DNA of 64,000 nucleotides, from positions 496,001 to 560,000 of the forward strand of contig NZ_JAMXKF010000001.1 of the NCBI RefSeq assembly GCF_024220585.1, given 5' to 3'. The position numbers and the translations under genes are program-made. The notes under the pieces were generated by a model that worked only from the letters and a program-made list of their open reading frames with translations, was not told where the DNA came from and did not search any database. Source of the stretch: Dyadobacter diqingensis. Its GTDB lineage: Bacteria; Bacteroidota; Bacteroidia; Cytophagales; Spirosomataceae. Shown one piece after another: positions 17,811-26,665 of this stretch. The first letter of the stretch is position 1. Each line of letters starts with the position of its first letter.

Positions 17811-19496
17811 ATGCGAACTAAATTTCCTCTAACATTCATCGTTATATTATTGTGCATTTCTCTAAACGGATTTGCCTCTACCGATTCCCTCATCATCAAA
17901 GGACGGATACTAAATCTGACAGGCCGGTTGTACCGACAGGCGCCTGCAATCACCTTTTCCCGAAATAACATTCTCCAACCCAAATCTGAACTGACCAAAC
18001 AGGCACCTTTGCAGGCTGACGGGACTTTCAGGGTTTCTCTGCCTGTTCTTTTTCCTAATGAGGAGATTTATCTGGATTATAGCGGAAAGGCCGGCACTGC
18101 ATTTTTGGGATCAAAAGGAGAAATCGAGATAATCTTCGACGGCGATTCCATTGCCAAGGCTAAAAAGCTGTTCTATTTTGCCGGTGTTAATGCGACGGCC
18201 AATAATCAGTATACCGAATATCTTGCAACGCTTAATAAAACCTTCACGGCTAACAGTGTTTTGGGCACGAATTTTTACAAGACATTCTGGGAAAAAAGTC
18301 CAGCCGCGGCGGAAACGGCAGCAGCAAACCGGGCTGACCTTCGCGCCAGTGTAATCGGGCGCCTGACATCCAGTGTCAGTGATCCTTCACTTTCACAATG
18401 GACTCAGAGTATTACGGATGATGAAAAATTACAGAATCTGTATGAATATTATTTAAGCAATCCGCTGGAAACGCCTTCATCCAATAAATCATTTACCGAT
18501 CTCAGCCGGTTGAACAATAGTCCCTTAACGGCACAGCGCGTTTCCCTCGCCGATCGTTTCGGCAGTTTTGCAGACATCAAAAAAGAAGAAAGGTTAAACT
18601 CAGGATCACGGGCAAGTTCTCTTCAGGTCAAGCTGATGGCTACAATGATCAAAGAAAATACCGGACCTTTCTCAGAGGACGAAGCCGAAAAACTGAATTC
18701 TATTATAGAAAGAGGCAAAGCTGAAAAAATAGAGCTGGATTTTTTAAATACCCTTTACAAAAGAAATAGCTCGAAACTGGATTTATTTTTTGCATTTGAA
18801 GCCGACAGCAGATCCAATCATTCATTGTTCGACAGCGTGGCTGCCGATTTTCTGAGTGCACGTTATCTGCCCGAAAACTTCCACAAATTTTCTTATAAAA
18901 ATCAGGTCGTACTCAATAATTACATCCAGTCGCGGCTGAAATCACCGCATTTCCGCCAGTCGCTTAACGAACTTGTTAAACTGGAAGTTAAGGACAGCGT
19001 CAATATTGCTAAGATGATTGCTTTCAGAGGCATCAAACCAACGCCGACAGAAGTTTTGCCTGAATACTGGCTTGCAGAATCCGAAGGCAGAGGAAATGAC
19101 TTTGTCAATAGCATTATCGATTTGTATAATGGAAAAACGCTTTATCTGCTGAAATGGAACATCGATGATCCGAAAAGTCGTGAAGAGCTTGAATATGCTT
19201 CCGCATTGCGGTCACGCCTTCCGACGAATGTAGAATTTGTTTATGTTCATCTTCCCAATGAAGAAGTTTCTGTTTCAACCGATCTTGTCAAACAATACAT
19301 TGTAAGACATCAGCTCAAAGGCGTCCATCTGTTTTTAAACAGCAATCAGCTTATTGAATTACTGATCAAGCTAAACCCGCTTGACAGTGCAACCTTTGCC
19401 ATTATTAAACCCAACGGAAAATTCGCCACTAAAAAGGCTCCGGCACCAAGCCAGACAGAGGAAGTAATCAAGGCGATCCAGCAAGCAGGGAATTAG
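17811..19496 (+). CDS. Exported protein with thioredoxin-like C-terminus, no CxxC
   Basis: A 561-residue protein with a clear signal peptide ending near GFAS (residue 23). Residues 24-110 form a beta-rich domain of the kind found at the start of DUF4369/AhpC-TSA-type periplasmic proteins (IIKGRILNLTGRLY). The middle is helical. Residues about 440-561 resemble a thioredoxin-fold domain (TLYLLKWNIDDPKSREELEYA, VEFVYVHLP, ATFAIIKPNGKFATKKAP) but the CxxC pair that would follow the first strand is replaced by NIDDP, so redox activity is not expected. A -35/-10-like pair, TTTG at 17759 and TATTTTTC at 17783, lies upstream. Function unknown. Confidence 0.7.
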   Translation: MRTKFPLTFIVILLCISLNGFASTDSLIIKGRILNLTGRLYRQAPAITFSRNNILQPKSELTKQAPLQADGTFRVSLPVLFPNEEIYLDYSGKAGTAFLGSKGEIEIIFDGDSIAKAKKLFYFAGVNATANNQYTEYLATLNKTFTANSVLGTNFYKTFWEKSPAAAETAAANRADLRASVIGRLTSSVSDPSLSQWTQSITDDEKLQNLYEYYLSNPLETPSSNKSFTDLSRLNNSPLTAQRVSLADRFGSFADIKKEERLNSGSRASSLQVKLMATMIKENTGPFSEDEAEKLNSIIERGKAEKIELDFLNTLYKRNSSKLDLFFAFEADSRSNHSLFDSVAADFLSARYLPENFHKFSYKNQVVLNNYIQSRLKSPHFRQSLNELVKLEVKDSVNIAKMIAFRGIKPTPTEVLPEYWLAESEGRGNDFVNSIIDLYNGKTLYLLKWNIDDPKSREELEYASALRSRLPTNVEFVYVHLPNEEVSVSTDLVKQYIVRHQLKGVHLFLNSNQLIELLIKLNPLDSATFAIIKPNGKFATKKAPAPSQTEEVIKAIQQAGN

Positions 19497-19622
19497 TAAA
19501 CATTTTGTTATCTTAACCAATATTAGCTAAATCTTAACATTAGAAAACGGGATTAAATCCCACTACATCTGACATTCGTACGTTTATATACTGTCTAATG
19601 ATTTGTTCATTGCTATGTGCCC

Positions 19623-21467
19623 ATGTTTAGATACCTTTTACTTTTCCTGATCATCACCACCCCTCTCTTGGCCCAAAGGACCGATAGCCTCAGGAATAGC
19701 GGTATCAACCGGGACAGCGTGCGTTATACCAATCTGAAAATCAGGATGTCGAAAACTAAATTTTCGAGGTCCGTATATCGGTTGTTATTCCGTGATGTAT
19801 ACAATCAGGGTAAGATTGCAGAGGTAAAAACCATTGAAACCAATCCTTTCACGCAGTATGAGGGAATGGTAATCCGGAAAATCATCATTAAACAGCTCAA
19901 TGTTTTAGGCGAATCTGTTTATGATACCGCAAGAAAGGGCAAGCAGCTGGATCGGTTTCTAAGTAAGAATTTTCACACCAACACCCGGGAACGCATCATT
20001 CGAAAATCCTTTCTGAGGTTTTCGGAAGGGGACGAAATTCAGGCCAGCGTATTGCGCGATAACGAACGTCTGTTAAGAAAAAACGGGACCATCACCGATG
20101 CGCGTATCATTGTTGTGCCCAGAACAGACGTCACATGGATGGCGGATGTTGTAGTGCTCATTCAGGATTCCTGGTCATGGAACATCTCAGCCAGTCCCAG
20201 CAAACTCAATAAATTTAGCCTCGGGCTCAACAATACAAACGTGAATGGAACAACGCATTCGCAGCTGACCAAAATACGCTATGACGCGAGTGATTCCCTG
20301 CAAAAATTTCAGTTCCGGACCATTTACACCATTCCCTACATTGGTAAAACGTTTATAACCGGTCAAGCGAATTTAATCATTGAACGCGATCAGAAGATAC
20401 AATCACTCGTCTTTTCCCGCTCCTTTCTTACTACGGAGACAAAATACGCGGGCTCGCTGGAAGCCGGCCACGCCAGCTTACGGCAATACAAAAGAGATCT
20501 CGATGACCCTGATAAAGAAAGCCGTTACCGTACCGGTTATTATTACTATGACGTATGGCTCGGTCGATCGTTCAAATTTCCATTTAAAAATTCAGCACTC
20601 AGCGAAAAGTCCCGTCTGGTATTTGCTTTGAGGCATAACAAATACAATTTCACACAGCGGCCGGAGGTAAGGGCTGACACAAACAAAATCTACTGGGACC
20701 GCAGCGCTACGCTTATGAGTTTTGGTTATTCTAACCGTAGTTACAAAAGAGACGTATTGATTTACGGTTTTGGTAGAACGGAGGACGTTCCGGTCGGGAA
20801 CCTGCTTTCTCTGACCGTGGGCAATGAAAATACAGAATTTGGCCAGAGAGGATATGCCGGTGTCCAATTCGCAACGGGAAACTATCTTCCGCATAATTCC
20901 GGCTATTTATATGGCATTGTCAATGTTGGATCTTATTTTAAAACAGACCGCAGGCAACCTGGCGTTATCAGCGCACAAACCAACTATATCAGCAAGCTGA
21001 TACCGTTTCGTTACAGTTATTTCAGGCAGTTCATCACCTTGCGTTACACCAGAGGAGTTAATCGCGACCCTGTCGACTACCTCAACATCAGCAAGGAAAA
21101 CGGTATCCGTGGCATTAGCAGCGACCGGCTTATCGGAACAAAAAAACTGACGCTGGGCCTGGAAACAGTTTATTTCTCTGAAAAAAGTTTACTTGGTTTT
21201 CGTATCGCATATTATGCATTTATCGACTTAGGCATTGTTACACAAGACAAAATACATCTATGGAACGCTCCCGTTTATCAAGGTTATGGGCTGGGAATGC
21301 GTTTGAGAAATGAAAATCTTTCTATCAACACACTTCAGTTACGTGTTGGTTTTTATCCGAATATTCCCGGAACATCGTCAAGCATACGTTACGCTATTGA
21401 AGGAAATACACCACTCAGACTGCGGGATTTTGACATTTCAGCACCTTCAATGGTTCCTTATCAATAA
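19623..21467 (+). CDS. POTRA/beta-barrel outer-membrane protein (BamA/TamA-like)
   Basis: 614 residues from the ATG at 19623; a GTG two codons upstream is equally in frame. The signal peptide ends at LLAQ. Residues about 70-165 resemble a POTRA-type fold (IIIKQLNVLGESVYD, then RIIRKSFLRFSEGDEI, LLRKNGTITDARIIVVP). From about 190 the protein is a series of amphipathic strands (YRTGYYYYDVWLGRSF, ITLRYTRGVN, GLGMRLRNENLSINTLQLRVGFYP), typical of a 16-strand D15-like barrel. It may insert or export outer-membrane material, but the substrate is unknown. One of three D15-like barrels in the window. Confidence 0.75.
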   Translation: MFRYLLLFLIITTPLLAQRTDSLRNSGINRDSVRYTNLKIRMSKTKFSRSVYRLLFRDVYNQGKIAEVKTIETNPFTQYEGMVIRKIIIKQLNVLGESVYDTARKGKQLDRFLSKNFHTNTRERIIRKSFLRFSEGDEIQASVLRDNERLLRKNGTITDARIIVVPRTDVTWMADVVVLIQDSWSWNISASPSKLNKFSLGLNNTNVNGTTHSQLTKIRYDASDSLQKFQFRTIYTIPYIGKTFITGQANLIIERDQKIQSLVFSRSFLTTETKYAGSLEAGHASLRQYKRDLDDPDKESRYRTGYYYYDVWLGRSFKFPFKNSALSEKSRLVFALRHNKYNFTQRPEVRADTNKIYWDRSATLMSFGYSNRSYKRDVLIYGFGRTEDVPVGNLLSLTVGNENTEFGQRGYAGVQFATGNYLPHNSGYLYGIVNVGSYFKTDRRQPGVISAQTNYISKLIPFRYSYFRQFITLRYTRGVNRDPVDYLNISKENGIRGISSDRLIGTKKLTLGLETVYFSEKSLLGFRIAYYAFIDLGIVTQDKIHLWNAPVYQGYGLGMRLRNENLSINTLQLRVGFYPNIPGTSSSIRYAIEGNTPLRLRDFDISAPSMVPYQ

Positions 21468-21484
21468 CATGTGATGCTGTCAAA

Positions 21485-22192
21485 TCATGGCATGATAACC
21501 GGACCCAGAAAAGAAAGCCAAAATATATATCCGCCCAGCCCTCCAATCAACCCGGCAAGCAAAAAGGTGGTTTTATTCTGATCCGGAATAAACTTTTTGT
21601 AAACCACATAAACGATAATAAGTCCTGTTACAGCCAGAACAAACGATATGGACCAGGAATCAAATTCCAGATAACGGGCCAAAATTACTTCATCGTTTCG
21701 CAGCGGGAAACGTCCTCTTTGCACCGTGATCAATAAATCCAGAACATAATTTCCCGGTTCCCTCAGCCAGAACAATGCAGTAAAAATCACCATCCACTTT
21801 TTTAATGAAAGCGCTTCACCGGTAAATTTATTTTTGTTCCAAAAGGCAGCGATCAATCCGAGTGAACCAATCAGCATTGTCAGCAGCGGCCCTCCCAGTG
21901 TTATTATAAAAGCTTCATCTTTTATTCTCGTCATCAGCGCCTGATAATCATCTTTTTTTGAAAAATACTCGTTGGTTCTGATCTTGATTCTTTCATCCCT
22001 TGTGAGGTTCTCAAAAAAATCCTGATAGGCCTGATTTGTCCAGGTTGTGAAACCGTAACTGACCCGCGCTTCGTAACCAAGGTATTTTGCTGTGAAAAAA
22101 TGTCCATATTCATGAACGATTGTAGCGATAATATTTGCCACGATAAAACCCAGAATAAGTCGATAAAGCAACTTATTATCTATTTCTCCCAT
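21485..22192 (-). CDS. M50-type membrane metalloprotease-like protein
   Basis: A 235-residue integral membrane protein with about five hydrophobic helices. The zinc motif HEYGH is at 27-31 inside helix one (NIIATIVHEYGHFF), as in site-2 proteases (family M50). A large loop of about 55 charged residues follows (ARVSYGFTT to MTRIKDEAF). The third zinc ligand of M50, usually an Asp in a later helix, may lie in REPGNYVLDLL; I cannot confirm it. No PDZ domain is present. It converges on the D15-like gene with only 17 bp between stops. Confidence 0.7.
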   Translation of the reverse strand: MGEIDNKLLYRLILGFIVANIIATIVHEYGHFFTAKYLGYEARVSYGFTTWTNQAYQDFFENLTRDERIKIRTNEYFSKKDDYQALMTRIKDEAFIITLGGPLLTMLIGSLGLIAAFWNKNKFTGEALSLKKWMVIFTALFWLREPGNYVLDLLITVQRGRFPLRNDEVILARYLEFDSWSISFVLAVTGLIIVYVVYKKFIPDQNKTTFLLAGLIGGLGGYIFWLSFLGPVIMP

Positions 22193-22329
22193 ACAATAAA
22201 TTACAATACCCCCTCTTCACCAAACATACTACCAAAATACTATTCAAAACAGATTTTCATCCTTATTGACAAGCAAATACGCTTTGCACTTTTTTTGGAC
22301 ATTCAGTATTCTTTTTCCAATATGTGAAT

Positions 22330-22337
22330 TAACTTTG
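22330..22337 (+). promoter_or_regulatory. -7 promoter box for carB
   Basis: TAACTTTG is an exact TAnnTTTG box 105 bp upstream of carB. The -33 position has a T-rich stretch but no clean TTTG. The roughly 100-base leader shows no recognisable riboswitch. Confidence 0.35.
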
Positions 22338-22441
22338 TGGAATTTTTGAACGAACCCCTTTTCTTCAAAAGAAAAAAAGTATCAGGTACGCTCCGAAGTT
22401 ATTAAAAGTTATTTCCAAAATTCTACAAATTACCATTTACT

Positions 22442-25285
22442 GTGCCCAAAAATCCGAATATCAAGTCCGTTCTAATTATCGGTTCTGGTCCCATCATCAT
22501 TGGTCAGGCCTGTGAGTTCGACTACGCTGGCTCTCAAGCAGCCCGCTCACTTCGTGAAGAAGGTATAGAAGTTGTACTGATCAACTCGAACCCTGCCACG
22601 ATCATGACGGATCCAATCAGCGCTGATCATGTGTATCTGCTGCCGTTGGAGAAGAAATATATCATCGAGATTCTTGAAAAACACAGGGCACTTGGGAAGC
22701 CGATTGATGCAGTTTTGCCAACAATGGGTGGTCAGACAGCCCTTAACTTAGCAATCGATTGCGATAAGGCTGGCATTTGGAAAAAGTATGATATAGATAT
22801 TATTGGTGTCGACATCAAAGCGATCGAGACGACTGAGGACAGAGAAAAATTCCGTCTTAAAATGCTTGAACTTGACGTGAACGTTTGTAAAGGACGCACA
22901 GCAAGATCATTTTTGGAAGGAAAAGAAATCGCGCAGGAAATTGGCTTCCCATTGGTTATCCGTCCTTCTTTCACCCTGGGTGGAACAGGTGGAGGCTTCG
23001 TGGAAAGAGCTGAGGATTTCGACAAAGCATTGACAAACGGCTTACACGCCTCTCCAACACACGAAGTTCTGGTAGAACAGAGCGCAATGGGCTGGAAAGA
23101 ATATGAGCTTGAACTTTTACGCGATAACAAAGGAAACTTCATCATCATCTGTTCGATTGAGAACTTTGACCCAATGGGGGTTCACACAGGAGACAGCATC
23201 ACGGTGGCACCTGCCATGACGCTCCCTGATACACTTTACCAGCAAATGCGTGACCTGGCCATCAAAATGATGGACGGTATCGGTAAATTTGCAGGTGGAT
23301 GTAACGTTCAGTTCTCGGTAAACCCAGCTGACGACCAGATCATCGCGATCGAAATTAACCCACGTGTATCCCGTTCTTCTGCGCTTGCATCAAAAGCAAC
23401 CGGTTACCCGATTGCAAAAATCGCTGCCAAAATGGCGATTGGATACAACCTTGACGAGTTGATCAACCCGATCACAGGAAGTACTTCTGCCTTCTTCGAA
23501 CCATCCATTGACTATGTAATCGTTAAAGTACCTCGCTGGAACTTTGATAAATTCCAGGGAGCAGATCGTTCACTTGGCTTGCAGATGAAATCTGTTGGTG
23601 AAGCAATGGGTATCGGACGTAATTTCCAGGAAGCATTGCAGAAAGCTTGTCAGTCGCTTGAAATCCGCAGAAACGGACTTGGAGCTGACGGACGTGAGTT
23701 GCGCGACCAGGAAGCGATCAAATATAGCTTGCAACATCCAAGCTGGGATCGTCTGTTCCATATTTACGATGCGTTCAAGATCGGTTTGTCTTTCAAAACA
23801 ATCCAGAATCTTACCAAAATCGATGCATGGTTCCTTCGCCAGATCGAAGAACTTATCGAGCTGGAACATGAAATCGAGAAATTTGAACTGTCGGATCTTC
23901 CAAAAGACCTGTTCCTGACGGCCAAACAAAAAGGTTATGCGGACCGTCAGATTGCACATTTGCTTAGCACAAAAGAAAGCAAGGTGTACGACAGACGTAA
24001 GGAACTGGGTATCAAACGTGTCTACAAATGTGTGGATACCTGCGCTGCGGAATTTGAAGCAAAAACACCATATTACTATTCAACTTTCAATTCGTCGCAG
24101 GAAACTCCTGATAACGAATCGATTGTATCAGATAAAAAGAAGGTTGTCGTTCTGGGTTCAGGACCAAACCGTATCGGACAGGGTATCGAGTTTGACTACT
24201 CTTGTGTACACGGTGTACTGGCTGCGAAAGAAGCTGGTTATGAGACCATCATGATCAACTGTAACCCTGAAACGGTTTCAACCGATCCGGATATCTCTGA
24301 CAAATTGTATTTTGAGCCGGTATTCTGGGAGCACGTTTTTGACATCATTGAACATGAAAAACCTGAAGGTGTAATTGTTCAGCTTGGTGGACAAACGGCC
24401 TTGAAAATGGCTGAAAAATTAGAGAAATACGGTATCAAAATCATCGGAACAAGCTACAATTCACTTGACTGGGCCGAAGATCGCGGACGTTTCTCTCCAT
24501 TGCTTGAAGAACTTGGCATTCCTTATCCTAAGTTTGGAACAGTAAGAACGGCTGACGCAGCAGTAGAACTTTCCCGTACGTTAGGCTTCCCGCTTCTGGT
24601 TCGTCCAAGTTATGTATTGGGTGGTCAGAACATGAAAATCGTTATCAACGAAAAAGAGCTGGAAAACCACGTAGTGAAAATTCTTCGTGACATTCCTGAC
24701 AATAACATTCTTCTGGATCACTTCCTTGAGGGAGCGCTTGAAGCGGAAGCAGATGCGATCTGTGACGGTGAAGATGCTTACATCATTGGTGTGATGGAGC
24801 ATATCGAACCGGCTGGTATCCATTCAGGAGATTCGCATGCTGCACTTCCACCATTCGATTTAACAGAAGACGAAATCCGTCAGATCAACGAACATACACG
24901 TAAAATCGCGCTGGCGATGAATGTGAAGGGACTTATCAACGTTCAGTTCGCTGTTAAAAATGGTATTGTGTATGTGATCGAAGCGAATCCACGTGCTTCA
25001 CGTACGGTACCGTTTATCTGCAAAGCTTATCAGGAGCCTTACGTCAACTACGCTACGAAGCTGATGTTGGGAGATAAAAAAGTTTCAGACTTTACCTTCA
25101 AACCTGTTAAAAAAGGCTGGGCAATCAAAATTCCGGTGTTCTCATTCAATAAATTCCCGAATGTAAACAAGGAACTGGGCCCTGAAATGAAGTCAACGGG
25201 TGAAGCCATTTACTTCATTGATGATTTGCAGGACGAGTTCTTCCAGAAAATTTATGGAGAACGTAACCTGTATCTAAGCCGCTAG
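22442..25285 (+). CDS. carB: Carbamoyl-phosphate synthase large subunit, lacking the allosteric domain
   Basis: The gene starts at a GTG; MPKNPNIKSVLIIGSGPIII is the normal CarB N-terminus. The 947-residue protein has two ATP-grasp halves: carboxyphosphate synthesis (1-400) and carbamate kinase (about 555-930), separated by the helical oligomerisation region. Each half has its own GSGP and RPSxxLGG motifs (RPSFTLGGTGGG, RPSYVLGGQNM). E. coli CarB has 1073 residues; the C-terminal MGS-like domain (about 140 residues) that binds UMP, IMP and ornithine is missing here, the protein ending at YLSR. carA is not in the window. It makes carbamoyl phosphate for pyrimidines and arginine. Confidence 0.97.
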   Translation: MPKNPNIKSVLIIGSGPIIIGQACEFDYAGSQAARSLREEGIEVVLINSNPATIMTDPISADHVYLLPLEKKYIIEILEKHRALGKPIDAVLPTMGGQTALNLAIDCDKAGIWKKYDIDIIGVDIKAIETTEDREKFRLKMLELDVNVCKGRTARSFLEGKEIAQEIGFPLVIRPSFTLGGTGGGFVERAEDFDKALTNGLHASPTHEVLVEQSAMGWKEYELELLRDNKGNFIIICSIENFDPMGVHTGDSITVAPAMTLPDTLYQQMRDLAIKMMDGIGKFAGGCNVQFSVNPADDQIIAIEINPRVSRSSALASKATGYPIAKIAAKMAIGYNLDELINPITGSTSAFFEPSIDYVIVKVPRWNFDKFQGADRSLGLQMKSVGEAMGIGRNFQEALQKACQSLEIRRNGLGADGRELRDQEAIKYSLQHPSWDRLFHIYDAFKIGLSFKTIQNLTKIDAWFLRQIEELIELEHEIEKFELSDLPKDLFLTAKQKGYADRQIAHLLSTKESKVYDRRKELGIKRVYKCVDTCAAEFEAKTPYYYSTFNSSQETPDNESIVSDKKKVVVLGSGPNRIGQGIEFDYSCVHGVLAAKEAGYETIMINCNPETVSTDPDISDKLYFEPVFWEHVFDIIEHEKPEGVIVQLGGQTALKMAEKLEKYGIKIIGTSYNSLDWAEDRGRFSPLLEELGIPYPKFGTVRTADAAVELSRTLGFPLLVRPSYVLGGQNMKIVINEKELENHVVKILRDIPDNNILLDHFLEGALEAEADAICDGEDAYIIGVMEHIEPAGIHSGDSHAALPPFDLTEDEIRQINEHTRKIALAMNVKGLINVQFAVKNGIVYVIEANPRASRTVPFICKAYQEPYVNYATKLMLGDKKVSDFTFKPVKKGWAIKIPVFSFNKFPNVNKELGPEMKSTGEAIYFIDDLQDEFFQKIYGERNLYLSR

Positions 25286-25304
25286 GTTTTAGAAATATTA
25301 GTGA

Positions 25305-25340
25305 AAAGCCCGGTAAGTCTGCACAGACGCCGGGCTTTTT
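25305..25340 (+). terminator. Terminator after carB
   Basis: AAAGCCCGG (25305-25313) pairs with CCGGGCTTT (25330-25338), 9 bp, followed by T residues. It starts 20 bp after the carB stop. Confidence 0.85.
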
Positions 25341-25399
25341 TATTGCGCTAGCACCGATTCACAAATCGAGCCAAATTACACAGATTTACAAATTGTACA

Positions 25400-25639
25400 C
25401 TAGTTGGATGCCATTTCCTTTTCAAAGAAACCGGCAATGCTTAGATCCTCTCCTAATTCAGGCCAGTACAACGCATAGCCATTGACAATTTCGACATTTT
25501 GTCTTTGCGAATCAGTTGCGTTTCTTAACAACGGAAAATCAGAGATTTCTAAACAAGATTCTCTTCCGTCTGCAAGTAGTACTTTTATTTCTGTTTCCGT
25601 AATCCAGACTTTCTCAGCCTTATATTCGAAAAATTTCAT
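25400..25639 (-). CDS. DUF2442 domain protein
   Basis: 79 residues; the whole protein is a DUF2442-type fold with a C-terminal SIAGFFEKE stretch and WPELGEDLS, which is typical of the family (the YWPELDEDLS word). It begins 3 bp after the DUF4160 gene and is surely cotranscribed. Such DUF4160/DUF2442 pairs recur in many bacterial genomes and have been suggested to be toxin-antitoxin-like, but no mechanism is established. DUF2442 proteins are thought to bind DNA or a partner; that is inference. Confidence 0.85.
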   Translation of the reverse strand: MKFFEYKAEKVWITETEIKVLLADGRESCLEISDFPLLRNATDSQRQNVEIVNGYALYWPELGEDLSIAGFFEKEMASN

Positions 25640-25642
25640 ATT

Positions 25643-25897
25643 TCAAGATTTAAAAAATTCATTCCACCTACCAAGAAAAATTTCCTTATTTTCTTCGATT
25701 ATGGCTTCCGCTAAATACAAATCCTTATTTTTCAATCCATTATTTTCAAGGCATTCAACAGGTTCCAAAGTAAACCTTGCTTCCCCATCATTATTTCTAA
25801 CATGAATGTGTGGAGGCCGATGATCATTGCTGTAAAAGAAAAAACGCAATCCAAATAATCTTAATAATTCAGGCATTGACGTAATTGTTTGTACCAA
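25643..25897 (-). CDS. DUF4160 domain protein
   Basis: 84 residues with the DUF4160 signature FFYSNDHRPPHIHVRNND at about 20-37, including the HIHV motif, followed by EARFTLEPVECLEN. It is the first gene of the pair with DUF2442, and the C-terminal helix (EAIIEENKEIFLGRWNEFF) is standard. DUF4160 is widespread beside DUF2442 on chromosomes and mobile DNA. Biochemical role unknown. The pair faces carB across its terminator. Confidence 0.88.
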   Translation of the reverse strand: MVQTITSMPELLRLFGLRFFFYSNDHRPPHIHVRNNDGEARFTLEPVECLENNGLKNKDLYLAEAIIEENKEIFLGRWNEFFKS

Positions 25898-26055
25898 TAT
25901 AACATAATTTTCTCAATCAGGAATTACAGAATCATGGCATAATTTGACTCGCTCCTATTTTTTTACGAAACGATTTGTGAAAGATATCCTCATAACTATC
26001 TTATATTTCCGGCCAAAGTATCTCAAACTCCTCTGTTTTCCATATCTCCGGTAGA

Positions 26056-26154
26056 ATGAAAAAAATATTAGCCCTGTTAATTACGCCTGCCCTGTTTTGT
26101 AGTTTTAATATCCCAAAACATGAAGGAATAAAAATCATTGCTACACCGAGCTGA
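26056..26154 (+). CDS. Possible orphan signal peptide / gene remnant
   Basis: A 32-codon frame reads MKKILALLITPALFCSFNIP and stops at TGATAA. The first 17 residues look like a genuine Sec signal peptide with a possible lipobox-like LFCS. No continuation in any frame was recognised downstream. It is either the stub of a lost secreted protein or a tiny exported peptide. It is the only gene-like structure in the 386-bp gap 25898-26283. A weak hairpin CGGGC-A7-GCCCG follows at 26215-26231. Confidence 0.25.
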   Translation: MKKILALLITPALFCSFNIPKHEGIKIIATPS

Positions 26155-26283
26155 TAAGATCTTAAAAACCGCATCACAAACGATAACCCACCAACACAGC
26201 CATTCAAATCTGAGCGGGCAAAAAAAGCCCGAAATCAGAAGATTCCAGGCCCAATTAAATTTCTATTAAAATATCTTTCCTTT

Positions 26284-26523
26284 CTATTTAACCTCCTCAT
26301 AATCCACATATTCGCCTCCGCGGAAACGTGATTGGTTGGCATCCGGTGGAACGACATCAACACGAATTCCTGCCTTCGTCTTTTGTTCATAAGCTTTTGC
26401 CTGTCTTTTCTGCTCCTTTACCAATTGCCTTCCAACCAATAAATGGAACATAAACCGGCGAAAAACCGGAACAAACGCTAATAACAAAAAGAATATGACA
26501 AGAACATTAAATAAAATTTTCAT
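26284..26523 (-). CDS. DUF4834 family small membrane protein
   Basis: 79 residues: one N-terminal transmembrane helix (ILFNVLVIFFLLLAFVPVFRRFMFHL) followed by a basic helical tail (QLVKEQKRQAKAYEQKTKAG) and an acidic C-terminus GGEYVDYEEVK. This layout and the GGEYVDYEE ending fit DUF4834, a Bacteroidota-specific family of unknown function. It lies downstream of the NADH dehydrogenase gene on the same strand, after a gap of 142 bp. Confidence 0.8.
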   Translation of the reverse strand: MKILFNVLVIFFLLLAFVPVFRRFMFHLLVGRQLVKEQKRQAKAYEQKTKAGIRVDVVPPDANQSRFRGGEYVDYEEVK

Positions 26524-26665
26524 CTCTCAAAAGTTTTATATCTCCATTATAACGAGAAACCCACTAAAAATAACACACGAATATAACGAAAAGCTGTCAA
26601 ATCCTCCAACAGCCTTGAAGAATGGTGTACCTTATTGACAAACGGTGAAAAGACGGTGACTGCAT

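Noticed and set aside
23570-23959. 129-residue minus-strand frame inside carB
   Set aside because: Antisense shadow of a well-conserved enzyme; no independent evidence.
26001-26207. 68-residue minus-strand frame
   Set aside because: No family resemblance, no nearby promoter and odd composition; it overlaps the plus-strand signal-peptide stub.
26215-26231. CGGGC-A7-GCCCG hairpin
   Set aside because: Five base pairs only, and no gene to terminate.
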